The translations under genes and the position numbers were made by a program. Under the pieces are notes generated by a model, which ran no database searches, was not told where the DNA came from, and worked only from the letters and a program-made list of their open reading frames with translations. Positions 7,317 through 14,027 of a DNA stretch of 64,000 nucleotides are shown in pieces. This DNA comes from Bacteroidota bacterium. Its GTDB lineage: Bacteria > Bacteroidota > Bacteroidia > Bacteroidales > FEN-979. The stretch lies in contig JAPLDH010000015.1 of the NCBI GenBank assembly GCA_026391355.1, positions 1 through 64,000 on the forward strand, written 5' to 3'. Numbering within the stretch: position 1 is the first letter of the stretch; every line of letters starts with the position of its first letter.

Positions 7317-7630
7317 AACAATATCAGATTATTATCGTCAATCTGGATCCCACAATTGGAAGTGAGATAAGAAAAACAAGACCATGTATAGTAATCTCAC
7401 CCAATGAGATGAATAAACATTTGAGGACAATAACTATTGCGCCAATTACATCGAAGTCTAAGGATTATATGACGAGAGTTAAATTTGAACTCGAAGGGAA
7501 CGCTAATTGGATTGCGATTGATCAAATTCGAACTATAGATTTGACAAGAATTATAAGAATTATTGGAGAACTCGATACAAAGGAAATTAAAAAAGTCAAA
7601 TCAATTATTAAAGAAACCTTTGTGGATTAA
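7307..7630 (+). CDS. mazF: MazF/PemK-type endoribonuclease toxin
   Basis: A 107-residue MazF-family toxin, expected to cleave mRNA at short sequences. Family landmarks are the N-terminal QYQIIIVNLDPTIGSEIRKTRPCIVISPNEMN, with the conserved Gly-x-Glu-x-x-Lys-x-RP-x-x-v-S pattern, and IAPITSK, followed by the IAIDQIRTIDLTRI strand. The length is normal and no lesion is visible, so the module is probably functional. It is the second gene of the operon. Confidence 0.88.
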   Translation: MEIKQYQIIIVNLDPTIGSEIRKTRPCIVISPNEMNKHLRTITIAPITSKSKDYMTRVKFELEGNANWIAIDQIRTIDLTRIIRIIGELDTKEIKKVKSIIKETFVD

Positions 7631-7645
7631 CACTTTACAGATAGC

Positions 7646-7655
7646 GTTAGGCGGC
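7646..7655 (+). other. Cassette-type core GTTAGGC
   Basis: GTTAGGCGGC lies 16 bases after the mazF stop. Its first seven bases fit the integron core GTTRRRY exactly, unlike the other boundaries in the region. There is no room for a full attC site between mazF and this core, and no complementary GCCTAAC follows the next unit, so if this is a cassette junction it is rearranged. Confidence 0.3.
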
Positions 7656-7723
7656 AAAAATTAAACGATACCTATTTCAATAATGTTACTAGTTTTCGTA
7701 CCTTTAGAGTAAAGAATCTGCAA

Positions 7724-7927
7724 ATGATAATTGAAAAGACAAAAAATCAAATACTTATTAAAATCTCACCCAAGGTTGACCCATTCGGATTTCAACGGAT
7801 TATGGATTATTTAGAGTATTTAGAGGTAACCTCAAAAAGTAAAGCTAAACAATCTGACGCTGACAAACTTGCTAATGAACTCAATCAATCCTGGTGGGAA
7901 AAGAATAAGAACAGCTTTCTTCAATGA
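7724..7927 (+). CDS. Antitoxin-like partner of a PIN toxin
   Basis: A 67-residue protein (MIIEKTKNQILIKISPKVDPFGFQRIMDYLEYLEVTSKSKAKQSDADKLANELNQSWWEKNK) of a small family found directly upstream of PIN-domain genes in Bacteroidota. An N-terminal beta hairpin is followed by a helix and a charged, tryptophan-containing tail. It overlaps the toxin start by four bases (ATGA), so the two are translationally coupled. The DNA-binding mode is unknown. Confidence 0.7.
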   Translation: MIIEKTKNQILIKISPKVDPFGFQRIMDYLEYLEVTSKSKAKQSDADKLANELNQSWWEKNKNSFLQ

Positions 7928-8232
7928 GAATCATTGTTGACGCAAATATAATTTTCAGCGCCATTTTGAGTACTGATGGCAAGATTGGGGATATTTTACT
8001 CAACTCCCATAATGTTTTTGAATTTATTTCACCACATTTCTTAAAAGAAGAGATTCGTAAGTACTACAAGAAAATAATTCGCATTTCCGGGTATTCAAGC
8101 TCAGAACTACTTGATATTGAGGATAAAGTTTATAAACCCATATCATTCATTTCCGAAGTTCATATTCCACTATCAATCAGGATATCCTCTGAGCATCTTG
8201 TCAAAGAAATAGATCCTAAAGACGTGCAATGA
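7924..8232 (+). pseudogene. PIN-domain toxin, C-terminally truncated
   Basis: The N-terminus MRIIVDANIIFSAILSTDGKIGDILL is a clear PIN domain with the first metal-binding aspartate (D6), and residues to about 95 follow the family (ISPHFLKEEI ... LVKEIDPKD). The frame then stops at residue 102, just where the last catalytic aspartates and about 35-40 C-terminal residues would follow. The 3' end has been cut at the border between the accessory region and the chromosomal genes. The toxin is therefore probably inactive. Confidence 0.7.
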
Positions 8233-8247
8233 AAAAACGGCAATAGA

Positions 8248-8838
8248 TCATTCCAGGTCAATCACATTCACAATTTTTGCATAATAACCGCTTAATGATG
8301 CCAGGGTAGACGCATGCACATCAGCCGCAGATACCGTACGGTCACCAAATTTCAGGTCGCGGGCAGCACAGGCATCCTGGACAACAATACAGGTAAAACC
8401 ATAGTCATATGCGGCACGTGTGGTGGCTTCCACGCACATCTGTGTTTGCATGCCACAAATAATCAGCCTTTTTACCCCCAGGAATTTCAGGAATTCAAGC
8501 AAATCCATTCCATTGAAACTATTTGCCTCATGTTTGGTGATCACCTTTTCCCCTGCAGCCGGAGCAACATTTTGGTGGATCGGGCTGTCACTTCCATGCT
8601 GTATCATGATCACGGGTAAATGCTGTTTACGGAATAACTTTATTACCTCTGAAGCATTTGAACAGGCTTCTTCAGGGTTTACCAGCGGTAATTTTCCTCC
8701 GGCGAAATAAAATTCCTGGATATCGATGATCAGCAGGGCGGTCGGCAAGGTGTCATTCTTTATTTTAATTTTATTCTGAGTGAAGCCGGGTTGGGTTAAG
8801 ATAACCAATAGAAATAGAAGGCATAGATTTTTTTTCAT
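8248..8838 (-). CDS. Exported isochorismatase-family cysteine hydrolase
   Basis: A 196-residue enzyme of the isochorismatase/nicotinamidase-like hydrolase superfamily. The expected catalytic triad is present: Asp39 in LLIIDIQEFY, Lys102 in VITKHEANSF and Cys135 in CGMQTQMCVEATTRAA. A signal peptide (residues 1-20, LCLLFLLVILTQPGFTQ) precedes the domain, so unlike most relatives it should act outside the cytoplasm. The substrate cannot be told from sequence. It faces away from the accessory region and is followed upstream by the propeller gene on the same strand, 150 bases away. Confidence 0.85.
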   Translation of the reverse strand: MKKNLCLLFLLVILTQPGFTQNKIKIKNDTLPTALLIIDIQEFYFAGGKLPLVNPEEACSNASEVIKLFRKQHLPVIMIQHGSDSPIHQNVAPAAGEKVITKHEANSFNGMDLLEFLKFLGVKRLIICGMQTQMCVEATTRAAYDYGFTCIVVQDACAARDLKFGDRTVSAADVHASTLASLSGYYAKIVNVIDLE

Positions 8839-8894
8839 ACAGATTTATTTAAAAACCTCATCCCAAAAAGGGTTGTCTAAATAGTAAAAATTTT

Positions 8895-8981
8895 ATTTTA
8901 AACCGCTAAGACGCGGAGACGCAAAGGATTCAATTATTCTAATTATTTCTCTGCGTCTTTGCGCCTCTGCAGTGAGATGGT
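8895..8981. repeat. Inverted repeat of the GACGCAAAG type
   Basis: AAGACGCGGAGACGCAAAGG on the left faces CTCTGCGTCTTTGCGCCTCTGCAG on the right across an AT-rich loop. It separates two minus-strand genes and may act as a terminator. A half copy (AAACCGCAAAGAC) occurs near 56805, so it belongs to a dispersed family. Confidence 0.55.
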
Positions 8982-8988
8982 TATGAAT

Positions 8989-9999
8989 TTATTTAGAAAC
9001 GACCAGTACTTTGAAAGAACCGGGAGTAACGGCTCTTTTCCCGTTCTCCATTTTCACCTCTGCTGTCGGGAGATAGATTTTTTTTGTTTTTGGATCATAA
9101 GTGATGGTACGAGCGCCTTTTTTTGTAGGCAAGGTCTGAATTACTGAATAATGATCAGGATCATTTTGGTGGATGACGGTAAGGGTTCCTTCACCATTGG
9201 AGGTGATGATATTTTTATCTTCCGGGATAAATATCAGTCCATCACAACCCGCACCCATCGGTAATGCCTGTATTACTTTACCGTTGGTTGCATTCATGAC
9301 AACCATTTGTTTTGAGTCGCTGCAGGCGGAAAACAGCCGCTGGTTCTTCTTGTCGTAAGCCAGTCCGGAAGGCTCTTTCCCCGGTGCAAGGGGCCATTCG
9401 GCTTCAACCTTAAGTGTAACCGGATCAAACTTCACGATGGTGCTTTTGTCCTCAATATTCACAAACATCTTTCCTTTCCCGTCGGAAACTGCAAACTCAG
9501 GTTTCCCGGAAACCGGAATTGTTCCCACCACCTTATCTGCAACAACATCAATCACAGTAATATTCTGGCTTCTTCCGTTAAATGCACAGACCCTTTTAGA
9601 ATAAGGATCGTAAATGATGGCATCGGGGTTCTTTCCGGTGGAGGCAATTTTCCCGAGCGTTGCAAGGGTTTTGCAGTCGATCACCGTAATGGTATCGATC
9701 CTGCCATCGGAAATATATCCTTTTCCGGCTTCCAGTTCGATGGCGATCCCATGAACACCGGTGGTATTCGGGATCACCCCGATGACCTTTTCAGTCGCCA
9801 GATCAATTACCTGGACGATCGTACCGTGAGATAAAAACAAGCGTCCTGTGCCCTGATCTATACTTAAATAATCCCAGAAACCGTCGCCTTCCACTGGAAT
9901 CTCTTTAATAAGTTTGTACTGTCCCGGAATGGATTGTCCTAGAACAACCAGGGTCAGGAAGATCAATGATAATGTCAATAATTGCTTTACTGTTTTCAT
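8989..9999 (-). CDS. Exported YncE-like YVTN beta-propeller protein
   Basis: A 336-residue protein with a signal peptide (about 1-21) and a chain of roughly 40-residue blades of the YncE/YVTN kind, for example TVQVIDLATEKVIGVIPNTTGVHGIAIE-like, NITVIDVVADKVVGTIPVSGKPEFAVSD and MVVMNATNGKVIQALPMGAGCDGLIF. These form a seven-bladed lactonase-like propeller. No enzymatic residues can be assigned; such proteins are typically binding or scaffold proteins in the periplasm. Its C-terminus (GSFKVLVVSK) has no T9SS domain. Confidence 0.82.
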   Translation of the reverse strand: MKTVKQLLTLSLIFLTLVVLGQSIPGQYKLIKEIPVEGDGFWDYLSIDQGTGRLFLSHGTIVQVIDLATEKVIGVIPNTTGVHGIAIELEAGKGYISDGRIDTITVIDCKTLATLGKIASTGKNPDAIIYDPYSKRVCAFNGRSQNITVIDVVADKVVGTIPVSGKPEFAVSDGKGKMFVNIEDKSTIVKFDPVTLKVEAEWPLAPGKEPSGLAYDKKNQRLFSACSDSKQMVVMNATNGKVIQALPMGAGCDGLIFIPEDKNIITSNGEGTLTVIHQNDPDHYSVIQTLPTKKGARTITYDPKTKKIYLPTAEVKMENGKRAVTPGSFKVLVVSK

Positions 10000-10018
10000 T
10001 TTTAAGGTTTTAAAAAAC

Positions 10019-10072
10019 TCACCCCCTGGCCCCCTCTCTTTGAAGGAAAAAGAGGGGGAACAGAGGTTTAGT
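10019..10072. repeat. Purine/pyrimidine hairpin repeat, copy 1
   Basis: CACCCCCTGGCCCCCTCTCT and AAAAAGAGGGGGAACAGAGG can pair. Relatives occur at 36472-36528 and 40741-40826. It sits between the propeller gene start and uvrC. The rest of 10000-10228 has only AT-rich DNA with a TAATTTTG at 10162-10169 that could be a -7 box for uvrC. Confidence 0.6.
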
Positions 10073-10228
10073 TCGATGGGTTAGTTCTATTTATAATGAT
10101 TTTATATTTGGTTTCCTGGTAATTCAATTTGGGTCTTTTCCAGGTTTATCTTTTTTTCTGGTAATTTTGTAATGATTTTAATAAACCATATGTAAGCCTC
10201 GACAAAATTAGTGTAAACTATCCGTCAT

Positions 10229-12049
10229 TTGGAAAAGTCATTAAATAAATATTTCTCACATCTTGAGTCGATTGTCAGGAACCTGCCGCAGAAACCGGGT
10301 GTTTACCAGTATTTTGACCAGAAGAACAAGATCATCTATATCGGGAAGGCAAAGAACCTGAAAAAACGGGTGAGTTCCTATTTCAGCAAGATTAACTCTA
10401 TCAGCGGTAAGGTGCAGATGCTGGTGAGAAGGATTGCCGATATCCGGTATATTATTGTTGAAACGGAAACGGACGCCTTATTGCTGGAGAACAATCTGAT
10501 CAAGAAATATCAGCCCCACTATAATGTAGCGCTTAAAGACGACAAGACCTTTCCATGGATCTGTTTTAAGAACGAACCCTTTCCCAGGATCTTTTCCACC
10601 CGCTATGTTGTTCGCGACGGATCATCATACTACGGCCCCTATGCCAACGTCAGGCTGATGAACACGCTGCTTGATCTCATCCGGCAACTTTATCCGTTGC
10701 GCAACTGCAATCTGAACCTGACCGAAAAGAATATCCAGGCAAAAAAATTCAGGGTTTGCCTTGAAAATCACCTGGGGAACTGCAAGGGTCCCTGCGAAGG
10801 TCTTCAGACGATGGAGGACTATGACCTTTCTGTCCATTCGATCAGGGAGATCATCAAGGGAAACATCAATTCGGTGATGCGCCAACTCAGGGAGATGATG
10901 ATGGAATATGCAGGCAGGATGGAGTTCGAAAAAGCGCACCTTGTTAAGATAAGGCTCGACCTTTTGGAAACATACCAGAGTAAATCGACAGTGGTCAACC
11001 CGGCCATCAACAATGTTGATGTATTTTCGATCCTTTCCGGCGATATGAATGCATATGTCAATTTCATGAAGATAATGAACGGTGCGATCATCCAGGTGCA
11101 TACCGTAGAACTTATCAAAAAGCTGGATGAAACCCCGGAGGAATTGATAGAGCTTGCAATTATCGATATCCGCCAGCGGTTTGAGAGTGAAGCTCCCGAT
11201 ATCCTGGTGCCTTTCCCAGTAAGTATTGACCTGCCGGGAGTGACGTTTACCGTTCCGAAGATCGGCGATAAAAAGAAGTTGCTGGAACTTTCAGAACGGA
11301 ATGTGAAGTATTATCAAATGGAAAAGGAGAGGCAGAAAGAGATGGTCGATCCCGAACACCGGTCGAAACGGATCCTGAACCAGGTGATGAGTGACCTGCG
11401 GATGCCGGAACTGCCGGTGACTATTGAATGTTTTGATAATTCGAATATCCAGGGCGCTTATCCCGTAGCTGCCATGGTCAGTTTTAAAAATGCCAAACCG
11501 GATAAGGCCGAATACCGTCATTTCAATATCAAAACGGTTGAAGGCCCGGATGATTTTGCTTCGATGGAGGAGATCATTTACAGGAGATATAAAAGGTTGC
11601 TGGATGAGAATCATCCGTTACCCCAACTGATCGTGATCGATGGGGGCAAAGGACAGCTTAGTTCTGCCCTGAAGAGCCTTGAGAAACTTGATCTGACGGG
11701 GAAGATCACCATCATCGGGATCGCAAAAAAGCTGGAAGAGATCTACTTTCCAAACGATCCGGTACCACTATACATCGATAAAAAGTCGGAGACATTGCGG
11801 CTGGTCCAGCATATGCGCGATGAAGCCCACCGTTTCGGGATCTCCCATCACCGGAAAGTAAGGGAAAAAGGCGGCATGAAAGCTATGCTGACGGAGATCA
11901 TTGGAATCGGGTATTCCACGAATCAAACGCTGTTACGGAAATTCAAATCGGTAAAGAATATCCAGATGGCATCGCTGGAGGAGCTGGCGGAAGTAATCGG
12001 GAAATCGAAAGCGGGGATCGTTTTTAACCATTTTCATAAAGAAGGATAA
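10229..12049 (+). CDS. uvrC: Excinuclease ABC subunit C
   Basis: A full-length (606 aa) UvrC, which makes both incisions in nucleotide excision repair with UvrA and UvrB. In order: GIY-YIG nuclease (about 19-100, KPGVYQYFDQKNKIIYIGKAKNLKKR), a UVR UvrB-binding motif (about 205-245, EFEKAHLVKIRLDLL), the RNase H-like nuclease domain (IECFDNSNIQGAYPVAAMV and LIVIDGGKGQLSSAL), and a C-terminal helix-hairpin-helix region (EIIGIGYSTNQTLLRKF ... IGKSKAGIVFNHF). No ATG fits; the TTG at 10229 gives the usual short leader before the GIY domain. It stands alone on the plus strand. Confidence 0.96.
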   Translation: MEKSLNKYFSHLESIVRNLPQKPGVYQYFDQKNKIIYIGKAKNLKKRVSSYFSKINSISGKVQMLVRRIADIRYIIVETETDALLLENNLIKKYQPHYNVALKDDKTFPWICFKNEPFPRIFSTRYVVRDGSSYYGPYANVRLMNTLLDLIRQLYPLRNCNLNLTEKNIQAKKFRVCLENHLGNCKGPCEGLQTMEDYDLSVHSIREIIKGNINSVMRQLREMMMEYAGRMEFEKAHLVKIRLDLLETYQSKSTVVNPAINNVDVFSILSGDMNAYVNFMKIMNGAIIQVHTVELIKKLDETPEELIELAIIDIRQRFESEAPDILVPFPVSIDLPGVTFTVPKIGDKKKLLELSERNVKYYQMEKERQKEMVDPEHRSKRILNQVMSDLRMPELPVTIECFDNSNIQGAYPVAAMVSFKNAKPDKAEYRHFNIKTVEGPDDFASMEEIIYRRYKRLLDENHPLPQLIVIDGGKGQLSSALKSLEKLDLTGKITIIGIAKKLEEIYFPNDPVPLYIDKKSETLRLVQHMRDEAHRFGISHHRKVREKGGMKAMLTEIIGIGYSTNQTLLRKFKSVKNIQMASLEELAEVIGKSKAGIVFNHFHKEG

Positions 12050-12152
12050 TTACTTCTCTGACGCTGTCTTCTTTAAAATCCGGATTTTCTGCTATTGTCC
12101 GAAAGTCAAGATCGCCGAAAAGAATGTCTTTGCTGATTTCCTCTTTCTTCAT
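12024..12152 (-). pseudogene. N-terminal fragment resembling a type I restriction R-subunit-like protein
   Basis: A 42-residue open frame (MKKEEISKDILFGDLDFRTI, then AENPDFKEDSVREVII) reads like the start of HsdR_N-type nuclease proteins, in which NPDFKEDSVREVIILPIL is followed by the nuclease core. Here the frame ends after VIILLYENG, on the antisense strand of the last 26 bases of uvrC. I take it as the stub left after a deletion that brought uvrC next to it. Recognition is from memory of the family and moderate. Confidence 0.42.
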
Positions 12153-12251
12153 AATCAAATTTAGATATTCAATTACTTGTCCGTTCTATAGCCTTAGTGC
12201 AACGCCCCGGCTCATAAGCTGATGCGGCCAATTGAACAATTGATGTACTGC

Positions 12252-12803
12252 TCATTTATGCTGAGATTTACCTTTTGGTAAACAACAAAGTTTAAATTTT
12301 TTTCCTGATCCACAAGGACACGGTTCGTTTCGGCCTACTGGTTTTTGTTTATTTTGATGATCAGGATTATTCTTTAATGCCATATTCTCGATGTATCCTT
12401 GAAAAATATAATAATGTTCAATGATTCTTTTTACATAGAAGTTATCCTCAAGAGTAATTTTTACACGTTCGAATATTTTATCTGTAATATCTGTTTTTCG
12501 GGTTAAAATATTAATTGACGGACCTTTGAGTTCATAAATGACGTCTTTGTCATACTTGCCAAACCAATTTTCATAATATTTTTCACTTTCCCAACCATAA
12601 TTGATAACTGCAACAGATTTTTTTCGTTTTTCAGAGAGGATATTCAGCATAACTCTTCTGCAATCGCATTTTGGCTCATCACAAAATAATTCCAATAAGA
12701 TAAACTGATCGCCGGCTAATTTCGGATCATTAAATATTTGTATGCAACGAGTTTCTTTTTTAGCAATTTCAGGAAAATATGTTTGAAAAGCAAGATAAGG
12801 CAT
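12252..12803 (-). CDS. SEC-C motif protein of unknown function
   Basis: A 183-residue protein ending in RNEPCPCGSGKKFKLCC (about 159-175), a SEC-C zinc-binding motif like that at the C-terminus of SecA. The N-terminal 150 residues contain a second cysteine cluster (CDEPKCDCRR, near 52-61) and an otherwise unrecognised mixed alpha/beta domain. SEC-C motifs often tether proteins to ribosomes or SecB, but no role is evident here. The gene is AT-rich and stands alone, possibly acquired. Confidence 0.75.
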   Translation of the reverse strand: MPYLAFQTYFPEIAKKETRCIQIFNDPKLAGDQFILLELFCDEPKCDCRRVMLNILSEKRKKSVAVINYGWESEKYYENWFGKYDKDVIYELKGPSINILTRKTDITDKIFERVKITLEDNFYVKRIIEHYYIFQGYIENMALKNNPDHQNKQKPVGRNEPCPCGSGKKFKLCCLPKGKSQHK

Positions 12804-12984
12804 AAATTGTGATTTCGTTTATTAGAACTTATTATTGACCGATTCAGATTGTTATGCCCGGTGCAGTTATTTATGGGCAAACCTTAGACCTTATCAATGG
12901 TCTTCCTTCAGTAAAATTAAACTATAATTCAATAAAATCATCGGGAACTTATCATTTTAATTCTTTTTAGTCAGTCCCGTCGGA

Positions 12985-13165
12985 AAGCCAGATAGAAAAC
13001 GGGCTTCAGTCCGAAACGAAAGCCGGGATTTTCGGACTAAAGTCCGATGGTCGTTTTCACCCCATAACCCCCGCGCTAAAGCGCAGGGAAATTCATCGCA
13101 AAAGACCTTCCAGGTTTCATAAGCTTAAAGATAGTACCCATAGATTACTGAAACCTGGAAGGTCT
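12985..13165. repeat. Cluster of short palindromes and a long inverted repeat
   Basis: The gap between the SEC-C gene and vanZ holds no gene. It carries stacked palindromes: CGGGCTTCAGTCCG / CGGACTAAAGTCCG (about 13000-13050), GCGCTAAAGCGC (about 13070-13085), and a perfect 17-bp inverted repeat with arms 13103-13119 (AGACCTTCCAGGTTTCA) and 13149-13165. The last belongs to a family with a second member at 36209-36291. Nothing recognisable lies in 12804-12984. Confidence 0.7.
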
Positions 13166-13185
13166 ACCCTCACTTTGTCACTCTG

Positions 13186-13572
13186 TCACTTTCTTTTCCC
13201 CCACCATGCAAATGTCCCCCACCCGGCAAAACAACCCACCACATTCGCAATAAAATCGTACTCTGAGCAAATCCGGCCGGGAATGACAAATCGCTGTAGA
13301 AATTCGGTGATCCCGCTGAAAAGGACTCCCATTAGCAAGGCTGTGAAAACCGGATTCATTTTGGGAAATGAAAAGACATCCTGTCTGGTTAAACCCCTGA
13401 TCCATAAAAAGACAAACACGGCAAACATAAAAACATGGACCAGCTTGTCGGGTTTGAAAAGATCAACGAATTGAGGGACATCGGGCAGGAATTTACCCGG
13501 AATACAGATCAGGATCAAAATCAAAAGACCCCAGAGAATACCCTTAAGGTTATTACTGAAAAAGTTATTCAA
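13186..13572 (-). CDS. VanZ-like membrane protein
   Basis: A 128-residue protein with four predicted membrane helices (about 10-27, 42-60, 74-92 and 106-123) and the VanZ-family features DKLVHVFMFAVFVFLW and SGITEFLQRFVIPGRICSEYDFIANVVG. Its role is unknown; VanZ relatives are linked to envelope stress or lipid/antibiotic resistance. It begins 15 bases after gcvH ends, in the conserved Bacteroidota order ruvA-sprA-gcvH-vanZ, so it is probably co-transcribed with gcvH. Confidence 0.82.
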   Translation of the reverse strand: MNNFFSNNLKGILWGLLILILICIPGKFLPDVPQFVDLFKPDKLVHVFMFAVFVFLWIRGLTRQDVFSFPKMNPVFTALLMGVLFSGITEFLQRFVIPGRICSEYDFIANVVGCFAGWGTFAWWGKRK

Positions 13573-13587
13573 AACGGCAAAGAATTC

Positions 13588-13968
13588 CTAAGCCTGGATC
13601 AGATCAGCATATTGCTTTGGATCCAGGAGTTGACCGATCTCCTCTGGTTTCTGGATTTTTATCTTGATCACCCAGCCTTTTTCGTATGAGTCCTGGTTCA
13701 GGATCTCCGGCTTGGTGGTAAGGTTTTCGTTAAATGCGAGCACTTCTCCGCCAACCGGCATGTACATATCGGAAACAGTTTTTACTGCTTCAATGGTACC
13801 AAAAGATTCACCTTTCTGCAGTATTTCACCAACGGTCTCGACCTCGATGAAAACAATGTCGCCCAACTCATGCTGTGCATAATCGGATATACCTACATAA
13901 CCTTCATCTCCTTCTACTCTCAGCCATTCATGATCTTTTGTAAATTTTAAATTTTCAGGGATTTTCAT
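13588..13968 (-). CDS. gcvH: Glycine cleavage system H protein
   Basis: A 126-residue H protein that shuttles the aminomethyl group between the P, T and L proteins on a lipoyl arm. The lipoyl-lysine is Lys63 in GTIEAVKTVSDMYMP, and the strand KFTKDHEWLRVEGDEGYVGISDYAQHELGDIVFIE is typical of the family. The other glycine cleavage genes are not in this window. It has its own promoter (13997-14027) inside the intergenic region and the end of sprA, so it can be expressed apart from sprA. Confidence 0.97.
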   Translation of the reverse strand: MKIPENLKFTKDHEWLRVEGDEGYVGISDYAQHELGDIVFIEVETVGEILQKGESFGTIEAVKTVSDMYMPVGGEVLAFNENLTTKPEILNQDSYEKGWVIKIKIQKPEEIGQLLDPKQYADLIQA

Positions 13969-13996
13969 ATTGAATCGGTTTTATCTGTTGAACTGT

Positions 13997-14027
13997 CAAA
14001 AGTAATTTTTAAATTGCTATTGTGCAA
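13997..14027 (-). promoter_or_regulatory. gcvH promoter
   Basis: On the minus strand, TTG at 14027-14025 and TACTTTTG at 14004-13997 are separated by 20 bases, a textbook Bacteroidota -33/-7 promoter. The start codon follows 28 bases downstream. The -33 box lies within the last codons of sprA. Confidence 0.65.

Noticed and set aside
10625-11614. Minus-strand frames of 99-158 codons opposite uvrC
   Set aside because: They are shadows of uvrC, which is full-length and motif-complete.
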